NCBI RefSeq assembly: GCF_000983115.1
Contig: NZ_CGIH01000004.1
Location: 157,458-221,457 of the forward strand
DNA length: 64,000 bases
DNA from: Syntrophomonas zehnderi OL-4
GTDB taxonomy: Bacteria; Bacillota; Syntrophomonadia; Syntrophomonadales; Syntrophomonadaceae
Reading direction: 5' to 3'
The notes under the pieces are model-generated. The model did not search any database. It had not been told where the DNA came from and saw nothing but the letters and a program-made list of their open reading frames with translations. Shown piece by piece: positions 57,385 to 64,000 of this stretch (positions are counted from its first letter, which is position 1; every line of letters begins with the position of its first letter). The position numbers were made by a program, and so were the translations under genes.

Positions 57385-57985
57385 GTAGCGGAGGCTTAGC
57401 CCCTGATATTAATAAACCACCTCGTAGCGGAGGCTTTAGCCTCCGCAGGAATATGGAGCTTTAGACCCAGATATTAATAAACTCCCACGTAGCGGAGGCT
57501 TTAGCCTCCGCAGGAATATGGAGGCTTAGCCCCTGATATTATTAAACCACCTCGTAGCGGAGGCTTTAGCCTCCGCAGGGAATATGGAGGCTTAGCCCCT
57601 GATATTAATAAACCACCTCGTAGCGGAGGCTTTAGCCTCCGCAGGGAATATGGAGGCTTAGCCCCTGATATTAATAAACCACCTCGTAGCGGAGGCTTTA
57701 GCCTCCGCAGGAATATGGAGGCTTAGCCCCAGATATTATTAAACTCCCTCGTAGCGGAGGCTTTAGCCTCCGCAGGAATATGGAGCTTTAGACCCAGATA
57801 TTAATAAACCACCTCGTAGCGGAGGCTTTAGCCTCCGCAGGAATATGGAGGCTTAGCCCCAGATATTAATAAACTCCCACGTAGCGGAGGCTTTAGCCTC
57901 CGCAGGAATATGAAGGCTTAGCCCCAGATATTATTAAACTCCCTCGTAGCGGAGGCTTTAGCCTCCGCAGAAATAAGGGACGCGG
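57385..57985 (+). repeat. Tandem array of about 65-bp hairpin repeats
   Basis: Nine full units begin with gtagcggagg at 57424, 57489, 57554, 57620, 57686, 57751, 57816, 57881 and 57946 (period 65-66), preceded by a shortened unit at 57385. Each unit has the perfect hairpin gcggaggctttagcctccgc and a linker with ggaatatgga(g)gcttagcccc, agatattaataaa, and either ccacctc or ctccc(a/t)c. Linker variants alternate in a mosaic way, suggesting recombination between units. No reading frame runs through. A lone diverged copy is at 1078. Confidence 0.9.
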
Positions 57986-58115
57986 TTTAAATAGGCACAG
58001 ATAACACTGATAAACAGATTTACCCAGAACATTTTCATTAAAGTATTGGCCGGATTGGAAGTTTTTCTTTTATATAGACAGATTCCGCAGAATTAAAAGG
58101 ATGCGGATAACGTGG
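57968..58115 (+). repeat. Dispersed repeats after the tandem array
   Basis: gacgcggtttaaataggcac, cagataacactgataaacag and, at about 58079, cagattccgcagaattaaaa and gcggataacgtggatgacg. This and the array fill most of the 915-bp argJ-argB gap; no gene is seen there. Confidence 0.5.
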
Positions 58116-58204
58116 ATGACGCCGCAACCCAGGGCAGCTATTTTCAAAGGTGGTTGTGGTTTGAAAACAATTACATAGAATATTAGGCAACTGGGGGGAT
58201 TAAC

Positions 58205-59068
58205 TTGATTTGTTCAGCCATGGAAAAGGCGGAAGTATTGGTTGAGGCTCTGCCTTATATCAAGGATTTTTACGGCAAGCGGGTAGTAGTCAAATACGGC
58301 GGAGCAGCTATGAAAGACTGTGATCTTAAGCAGAAGGTCATGCAAGACATCGTCCTGATGAAGTATGTAGGTATGCATCCAATCGTGGTTCATGGGGGCG
58401 GGCCGGAGATAACCGGCATGTTGGGGCGCCTTAATATAAAGACCGAGTTTGTGGACGGCTTAAGGGTTACCGATCAGGCTACCATGGAAGTAGTGGAAAT
58501 GGTTTTAGGGGGCAAAGTAAACAAGGAAATAGTCTCCGGCCTAAACGCATCCGGCGGGAAAGCCATTGGTATTTCCGGTAAGGATGGTGAATTAATTAAG
58601 GCCCGTCCGGTCGATCCTTCTGGACGGCTGGGGTTTGTCGGTGAAGTAGAGGCGATCAATCCGCAAATCATTGAAACTCTGATTGACAACGGCTACATAC
58701 CGGTTATAGCCCCTATTGGGATAGACCCTGAACAAAATAGCTATAATATAAATGCCGATATGGTAGCAGCCGCTATTGCGGTGGCCATGAGGGCAGATAA
58801 GTTAGTCCTTTTAACCGATGTTCCGGGATTATTGGCGGATACAAATGACGCAGACTCGCTGATATCCGTTTTAAAGGTGAGTCAGGTACCATCCTATACC
58901 CAGGCAGGCATAATTGCCGGGGGTATGATCCCAAAGGTAAAATGCTGCGCAGAAGCGGTTACCGGCGGAGTCAGCCGTACCCATATAGTTGATGGCCGGG
59001 TCGCCCACTCCATATTGTTGGAGATCTTTACCGATGAAGGTATCGGCACCATGGTTGTTAACGAGTAA
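58205..59068 (+). CDS. argB: Acetylglutamate kinase
   Basis: 287 residues. 'VVKYGGAAMKD' near 28 and 'VVHGGGPEITGML' near 62 bind ATP and acetylglutamate; 'NINADMVAAAIAVAMRADKL' is near 180. The C-terminal 'GGMIPKVKCCAEAVTGGVSR' is typical. In many bacteria the enzyme is inhibited by arginine. TTG 58205 is 6 nt after gggggg; ATG 58220 is the alternative. Confidence 0.95.
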   Translation: MICSAMEKAEVLVEALPYIKDFYGKRVVVKYGGAAMKDCDLKQKVMQDIVLMKYVGMHPIVVHGGGPEITGMLGRLNIKTEFVDGLRVTDQATMEVVEMVLGGKVNKEIVSGLNASGGKAIGISGKDGELIKARPVDPSGRLGFVGEVEAINPQIIETLIDNGYIPVIAPIGIDPEQNSYNINADMVAAAIAVAMRADKLVLLTDVPGLLADTNDADSLISVLKVSQVPSYTQAGIIAGGMIPKVKCCAEAVTGGVSRTHIVDGRVAHSILLEIFTDEGIGTMVVNE

Positions 59069-59233
59069 CGATTTTAACAAACGGATGAGGTTACTTCGTC
59101 TCCCCGCGCCAGCAGGGTTTTGAGCATACAGTTTAGATAACGTATTGATTTATATTTATTAACCATAAATGGATTATTGTGTAGCTGTACTTAATTAGTG
59201 GCAGGATAGACCGAAAGGAAGATGAGTTTTAAA

Positions 59234-60415
59234 ATGACGAATCAAGAAATTGTCAGCCGTGGGCAGGAAGTGGTCATGAATACGTATGGGCGTTTTCCGA
59301 TTGCCTTGGTAAAAGGGAAGGGCTCTTATGTATGGGATGCAGACGGTAAGGAGTATCTGGATTTCGTTGGGGGGATTGCGGTATGCGCTCTGGGGCACAG
59401 CCCGGCTGAACTGCAAAAGATAATCAAGGAACAGGCCGACAATCTCTGGCACGTTTCCAACCTATACTGGATTGAACCCCAGGTTAAGCTGGCCGAAAAG
59501 CTGACCGGTCTTTCCGGACTCAGTCAAGCCTTTTTTTGCAACAGCGGGGCGGAAGCAAACGAAGCCGCAATAAAATTGGTGCGCAAATACTACTACCGCC
59601 AAAAAGAAAACCGCTCCAAGATTATTGTATTTAACAACTCTTTTCATGGGCGTACCCTGGCAACTCTCACGGCTACCGGGCAGAGCAAATATCAGGAAGG
59701 TTTTGCACCCCTGCCGGAAGGCTTTGTATATGCTGATTTTAATGACCTTATGTCAGTGGAGAAACTAATCGATGAAGATACTGCCGCCATTATGATAGAA
59801 CCGATACAGGGTGAAGGCGGAGTCCTGCCAGCTGATCCCGCCTTTCTTGCGGGATTGCGGCATATATGCAACCGGGAAGGGATATTTCTGGTATTCGATG
59901 AAGTACAATGCGGGGTGGGCAGAACCGGTAACTTTATGGCCTTCCAGACTTATGGAATAAGTCCGGATATCGTTACCATGGCCAAAGGTCTGGGGGGGGG
60001 ATTTCCCATCGGAGCAATGCTGGTCAATGACAAAGCAGCCAGCGGCTTTGCGCCGGGTGATCATGCTTCCACCTTTGGAGGCAACCCCCTGGCGACGGCG
60101 GTAGCCAGTCAGCTGGTGGACATAGTATCCGCGCCCGGTTTCCTGGAAAATGTCAATCAAATGGGAGGATATCTAAAACAATCCCTCGAACAAATCAAAG
60201 ATGAAAGAATAGTTGCGGTCAGGAGCAAAGGCTTAATGGCAGGCCTGGAGTTTCATAAACCTGTAAACGATCTGGTACGGATTTGTATGCAAAACGGGCT
60301 GCTGCTAGTAGGGGCCGGGCCACAGGTATTAAGATTCGTACCGGCGTTAAACGTTAACGAGACAGAAATTAATCAGATGGTGGGCTTATTAAAAAAATCG
60401 TTAAAAGAGTGGTAA
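59234..60415 (+). CDS. argD: Acetylornithine aminotransferase
   Basis: 393 residues, class III PLP transaminase. 'FFCNSGAEANEAAIKLVRKY' near 95-114, 'VFDEVQCGVGRTG' near 217 (PLP-contacting Asp) and the Schiff-base Lys in 'TMAKGLGGGFPIGAML' near 247. I prefer ATG 59234 to the in-frame ATG 59222, which abuts the aaaggaag site and lacks spacing. Confidence 0.95.
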   Translation: MTNQEIVSRGQEVVMNTYGRFPIALVKGKGSYVWDADGKEYLDFVGGIAVCALGHSPAELQKIIKEQADNLWHVSNLYWIEPQVKLAEKLTGLSGLSQAFFCNSGAEANEAAIKLVRKYYYRQKENRSKIIVFNNSFHGRTLATLTATGQSKYQEGFAPLPEGFVYADFNDLMSVEKLIDEDTAAIMIEPIQGEGGVLPADPAFLAGLRHICNREGIFLVFDEVQCGVGRTGNFMAFQTYGISPDIVTMAKGLGGGFPIGAMLVNDKAASGFAPGDHASTFGGNPLATAVASQLVDIVSAPGFLENVNQMGGYLKQSLEQIKDERIVAVRSKGLMAGLEFHKPVNDLVRICMQNGLLLVGAGPQVLRFVPALNVNETEINQMVGLLKKSLKEW

Positions 60416-60472
60416 ATCCCCCTTGCTCAATAGAACCGGGTGGTCATAAAAATTTAATAAAAGAGGAGTGTT

Positions 60473-61414
60473 ATGGTGGAGGTTAATCAATCATTAAAGG
60501 GACGGGATTTTATAAGCATACATGATTTTACGGCAGCCGAAATTGATCTGATGCTTAAAACGGGTTTGCAGTTAAAAAAAGCCCAGCAGCAAGGAATTCC
60601 TCATCCAATTCTCAAGGGCAAGACATTGGGAATGATCTTTCAAAAAAGCTCCACCCGAACCAGGGTAGCTTTTGAGGTGGGAATGTACCAATTAGGCGGG
60701 CACGCACTTTTCTTAAGTCCGCGGGATATTCAGTTAGGGCGAGGCGAGACTATCCAAGATACCGCCCTGGTATTGGAACGGATGCTGGATGGAATCATGA
60801 TTCGCACCTTTTCCCACGATGAGGTGCTAGAACTGGCTCATTTTGCATCTATTCCCATTATCAATGGATTGACCGATTTACTGCATCCCACCCAGGTTAT
60901 CGGTGATATGATGACTATCATCGAGCACAAGGGCAGCCTTAAGGGGATTAAACTTGCCTATGTAGGAGATGGGAACAATGTCGCCCACAGTCTGCTTTTT
61001 GGTGGTGCCAAAACCGGTATGGATGTGGTTGTTGCGAGTCCTTTAGGCTATGAACCGGATGCTAACATATTGCGTAAAGCCCAGGCGGATGCCCAGGCAA
61101 CCGGGGCCAAGCTGCGGGTTGTGGAAGATCCGGTAGAAGCGGTCAGCCAGGCCGATGTAGTATACACTGATGTCTGGGCCAGTATGGGGCAGGAAAATGA
61201 GGCAGATCAAAAGGAGCAAAACTTTCTAAAATACCAGGTTAATCAAGAACTCATGAGCCATGCACATAAAGAGGCCATTGTAATGCACTGCCTGCCGGCT
61301 AAGCGCGGCAAGGAAATAAGTGATGCAGTAATGGATGGACCGCAGTCGGTCGTATTTGATGAAGCCGAAAACCGGCTGCATGCCCACAAAGCTATCATGG
61401 CATTGGTGATGTAG
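60473..61414 (+). CDS. argF: Ornithine carbamoyltransferase
   Basis: 313 residues. Carbamoyl phosphate is bound by 'SSTRTRVAFE' near 58, 'HPTQVIGD' near 138 and 'HCLPAKRG' near 273. It makes citrulline. carAB, which would supply carbamoyl phosphate, is not in the window. Confidence 0.96.
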   Translation: MVEVNQSLKGRDFISIHDFTAAEIDLMLKTGLQLKKAQQQGIPHPILKGKTLGMIFQKSSTRTRVAFEVGMYQLGGHALFLSPRDIQLGRGETIQDTALVLERMLDGIMIRTFSHDEVLELAHFASIPIINGLTDLLHPTQVIGDMMTIIEHKGSLKGIKLAYVGDGNNVAHSLLFGGAKTGMDVVVASPLGYEPDANILRKAQADAQATGAKLRVVEDPVEAVSQADVVYTDVWASMGQENEADQKEQNFLKYQVNQELMSHAHKEAIVMHCLPAKRGKEISDAVMDGPQSVVFDEAENRLHAHKAIMALVM

Positions 61415-61461
61415 TAGATTAAAAAGCGCCTGTGGGGGCTAATTAAGGAGAAAATTAGCAA

Positions 61462-62670
61462 ATGGATAAAGTAATACTTGCGTATTCAGGGGGACTTGAT
61501 ACTTCGATCATTATCCCTTGGCTGAAAGAGAACTATGATTATGAAGTGATTGCCTTTTGCGCTGATGTGGGGCAGGGGGATGAACTGGAGCCGGTGCGGG
61601 AGAAAGCGCTAAAATCAGGAGCCTCCAAGATATATATCGAGGATTTGACCGAAGAATTTATTACCGATTATATATTTAAAGTATTAAAAGCCGGGGCCGT
61701 TTATGAGAAAAAATATCTCCTGGGTACTTCGTTTGCCCGTCCGCTCATGGCTAAAAAAATGGTCGAGATTGCTGAAAAAGAGGGAGCAGTGGCCATTTGC
61801 CACGGAGCTACCGGCAAAGGCAATGACCAGGTGCGCTTTGAGTTAGGGGTCAAAGCCTTTAATCCTTATTTAAAAATCATCGCCCCCTGGCGGGAATGGG
61901 ATATCAAATCCCGGGAAGATGCCATTGATTATGCCCGTGCTCATGGTATTGAAGTGCCGGTCAGCAAAGAGAAGATCTACAGCCGGGATCGCAACATCTG
62001 GCACATATCCCATGAAGGCGGGGATTTGGAAGATCCGGCCCATGAGGCTCAAAACAATCTGTATGTCTTAACCGTTCCCCCGGAGGAAGCCCCGGATAAG
62101 CCCTGTTATGTAGAAATAGGCTTTGAGCAAGGGATTCCCGTGGCCATAAACAGCCAAAAAATGGGGCCTATACAGCTGCTTACCGAGCTTAACCGCTTGG
62201 GTGGAGCCAACGGGGTAGGGATCACTTCACTGGTGGAAAATCGCCTGGTGGGGATGAAATCCCGCGGTGTTTACGAAACACCTGGAGGCACTATCCTGTA
62301 TGCTGCCCACGAAGAACTGGAACGTTTGACCTTGGATCGCCGAACCCTGCAGTTTAAAGAGCAAATGGCGCTCAAATATGCTGAGTTGGTTTATGATGGC
62401 AACTGGTTTACCAAGCTGCGCGAAGCTATGGATGCCTTTGTGGATGAGACCCAAAAAACCGTTACCGGCAAAGTGCGGGTAAAGCTGTATAAAGGCAGCT
62501 GCGAGGCCGTAGCTTCTGAATCACCTTATTCGTTATACCTGGAGGATCTGGCTACCTTTGGCGGAGATGATATTTACAGCCACAAAGATGCCGAAGGCTT
62601 TATCAACCTCTTTGGAATCCCCCTTAAGGTGCAGGCCATGTTAAACAGGAAAATAGGCGCAGACAAGTAG
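61462..62670 (+). CDS. argG: Argininosuccinate synthase
   Basis: 402 residues. '[16 protein letters not shown]' near 6-21 is the ATP pyrophosphatase loop; '[15 protein letters not shown]' near 115 binds citrulline and aspartate. It is the last arginine gene here; argH does not follow. Confidence 0.96.
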   Translation: MDKVILAYSGGLDTSIIIPWLKENYDYEVIAFCADVGQGDELEPVREKALKSGASKIYIEDLTEEFITDYIFKVLKAGAVYEKKYLLGTSFARPLMAKKMVEIAEKEGAVAICHGATGKGNDQVRFELGVKAFNPYLKIIAPWREWDIKSREDAIDYARAHGIEVPVSKEKIYSRDRNIWHISHEGGDLEDPAHEAQNNLYVLTVPPEEAPDKPCYVEIGFEQGIPVAINSQKMGPIQLLTELNRLGGANGVGITSLVENRLVGMKSRGVYETPGGTILYAAHEELERLTLDRRTLQFKEQMALKYAELVYDGNWFTKLREAMDAFVDETQKTVTGKVRVKLYKGSCEAVASESPYSLYLEDLATFGGDDIYSHKDAEGFINLFGIPLKVQAMLNRKIGADK

Positions 62671-62734
62671 GCATTAGGTCATGTAGAAGCGTAATGCCGT
62701 AACAGGAGATAAGCAGCAAAATAAATGAGCAAAA

Positions 62735-62775
62735 TAGAGCAGAGGGGATAACAATCCTTACTCTGCTCTACTTGT
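62735..62775 (+). terminator. Terminator-like hairpin after argG
   Basis: Perfect arms tagagcagag and ctctgctcta, with extra pairing (ggat/atcc) in the loop; only a weak T stretch follows. Confidence 0.6.
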
Positions 62776-62898
62776 GTGCGATTTTAAACGAATACAAACG
62801 AATTTTAATAAAATATAAACAAAATTGCATATTATTGTACTTAATTTTCTGAAGGGGAATAAAATAGGTACTTGCGTCTGTCCCGCGCAAGGAGGATA

Positions 62899-62967
62899 AT
62901 GAAAATACATCATATAGTGGTTCTAGTTTTTAGATGCCATATATGTTGTGGTATGAAGCTTTATTAA
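62899..62967 (+). CDS. Possible 22-residue leader peptide upstream of nrdD
   Basis: aaggagg at 62889-62895 precedes ATG 62899, giving MKIHHIVVLVFRCHICCGMK and LY, then TAA. The spacing of 3 nt is short. The stop codon overlaps the ribosome site of nrdD, suggesting translational coupling if it is real. His and Cys residues are frequent (HH, CHICC). No homologue is known to me. Confidence 0.35.
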   Translation: MKIHHIVVLVFRCHICCGMKLY

Positions 62968-62978
62968 GGAGGATGCTT

Positions 62979-64000
62979 GTGGATATCAGCAGGATTAAAA
63001 AAAGGGATGGCCGGATCGTCGATTTTGAAAAAGAGAAGATTGCTCAGGCCATTTACAAGGCAGCCAAGGCGGTAGGCGGCAAGGATTATCAGACCGCCCA
63101 GGAATTAGCCGATAAAGTAGTTGAAATTGCCCAATATGTAGATGATGATGAGATAGCTACCGTGGAAAGCATACAGGATCTGGTCGAGAAGGTATTGGTT
63201 AAAAACGGCCACTATAAGACGGCCAAAGCCTATATACTCTACCGCAAGCAGCATGAGGATCTGCGCCAGGTCGATCAGCTTCTTTTTAACAACCAAATAA
63301 TTACCAACTATCTGGAACGCAACGATTGGAGAATCAAAGAAAATTCAAATATGACCTACTCCTTGCAGGGGATGAATTTCCATTTATCATCCGTAATAGT
63401 ATCCCAGTATTGGCTGGATCAGATTTATACCCCGCAAATGAAAGCCATGCAGAGCAGCGGAGATTTTCACATTCACGATCTGGGGATATTAGGTGTTTAT
63501 TGTGTGGGCTGGGATATACGGGATCTTCTCTTAGAAGGTTTTAAAGGCGTGCGCGGCAAAGTCGCCAGCGGCCCGGCTAAACATTTTCGTTCTATCCTGG
63601 GACAGATCGTTAACTTTTTCTTCACCCTCCAGGGTGAAGCAGCCGGTGCGCAGGCATTTTCCAATTTTGATACCCTCCTGGCCCCCTTTATTCGTTATGA
63701 TAATTTAGATTATAAACAGGTCAAACAGGGGCTGCAGGAATTCGTATTCAACATGAACGTCCCCACTAGGGTTGGGTTCCAAACACCTTTTACAAATGTA
63801 ACTTTGGATCTTAAGGTACCGGAGTTTATGAAGGATGAGCCGGTAATAATCGGTGGTAAATATATGGATGCGACTTACGGGGAGTTTCAGGCGGAAATGG
63901 ATATCTTCAATCAGGCCTTTGCTGAGGTCATGATGGAGGGGGACTGCGAGGAGCGGGTCTTTACCTTCCCGATCCCCACCTATAATATTACGAAAGATTT
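62979..64000 (+). CDS. nrdD: Anaerobic ribonucleoside-triphosphate reductase, 5' part
   Basis: The first 340 codons are present; the gene runs past the window end. An ATP-cone regulatory domain occupies about 1-95 ('IKKRDGRIVDFEKEKIAQAI', 'VEKVLVKNGHYKTAKAYI'), followed by the start of the NrdD core ('SGDFHIHDLG' near 160, 'GEAAGAQAFSNFDTLLAPF' near 218, 'FTFPIPTYNITKD' at the end). It reduces NTPs to dNTPs with a glycyl radical under anoxia; the NrdG activase would be expected downstream. GTG 62979 follows aaggagg. Confidence 0.92.
   Translation, partial: MDISRIKKRDGRIVDFEKEKIAQAIYKAAKAVGGKDYQTAQELADKVVEIAQYVDDDEIATVESIQDLVEKVLVKNGHYKTAKAYILYRKQHEDLRQVDQLLFNNQIITNYLERNDWRIKENSNMTYSLQGMNFHLSSVIVSQYWLDQIYTPQMKAMQSSGDFHIHDLGILGVYCVGWDIRDLLLEGFKGVRGKVASGPAKHFRSILGQIVNFFFTLQGEAAGAQAFSNFDTLLAPFIRYDNLDYKQVKQGLQEFVFNMNVPTRVGFQTPFTNVTLDLKVPEFMKDEPVIIGGKYMDATYGEFQAEMDIFNQAFAEVMMEGDCEERVFTFPIPTYNITKD

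Noticed and set aside
57385-57985. Tandem array as a CRISPR
   Set aside because: The units are contiguous 65-66 bp copies with near-identical linkers, not short repeats separated by unique spacers, and no cas genes are present.
62900-62955. Paired NrdR boxes before nrdD
   Set aside because: acatcatatagtgg and gccatatatgttgt loosely resemble NrdR boxes, but both deviate from consensus and their spacing of about 27 bp is off the usual 31-32.

Overview
The window looks like chromosomal DNA of an anaerobic, endospore-forming low-to-mid GC Firmicute, most likely Syntrophomonadaceae (Syntrophomonas-like). Evidence: the ctsR-mcsA-mcsB-clpC-radA-disA stress operon, sigH, the germination amidase cwlD, a Cys T-box, ThyX, the class III reductase NrdD, several radical SAM enzymes, and a polyhydroxyalkanoate (PHA) locus of the type seen in syntrophic fatty-acid oxidisers. 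The family assignment is an inference from gene content; no search was run.

Layout. 0-5 kb: a WecG/TagA-type glycosyltransferase, an FtsA-like ATPase with a long extra C-terminus, and a convergent D,D-carboxypeptidase. 5-12.2 kb: the CtsR-controlled protein-quality and DNA-integrity operon. 12.3-15.2 kb: an uncharacterised small protein (minus strand), then yacL-ispD-ispF. 15.4-22.4 kb: gltX, a T-box-regulated cysE-cysS-mrnC-thyX run, rlmB and sigH. 22.4-24.2 kb: five tRNAs (Thr, Tyr, fMet, Thr, Met) and tuf. 24.3-40.8 kb: the S10-spc-alpha ribosomal superoperon from rpsJ to rplQ, then truA.

40.9-49.7 kb is an accessory block lying between truA and rplM-rpsI, which are normally close together. 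It holds a minus-strand radical SAM/SPASM-like protein, a minus-strand MerR-type regulator, and a plus-strand PHA operon: phasin-like protein, PhaR/PhaE-like subunit, PhaJ-like hydratase, PhaC, an AMP-ligase homologue with damaged motifs, and a second PhaC-like protein. A promoter with a 19-bp spacer containing a dyad, typical of MerR-regulated promoters, faces the PHA genes. The likely flow is: beta-oxidation enoyl-CoA to PhaJ to (R)-3-hydroxyacyl-CoA to PhaC/PhaR on phasin-coated granules.

50-64 kb: rplM-rpsI, cwlD, a LigB/AMMECR1 fusion with its radical SAM partner (AmmeMemoRadiSam system), the arginine genes argC-J-B-D-F-G, and the 5' part of nrdD, cut by the window end. Between argJ and argB is an array of about 65-bp tandem repeats, each holding a perfect hairpin. 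Degenerate 'cgcggat/cacagatt' repeats recur in many intergenic spaces, including on both sides of the PHA genes.

Two structural points stand out. First, a single tuf gene joins the sigH/tRNA side directly to rpsJ. The expected rpmG-secE-nusG-rplKAJL-rpoBC-rpsL-rpsG-fusA genes are missing, which suggests recombination, or an assembly collapse, between two tuf copies. Second, the PHA block interrupts the ribosomal gene order.
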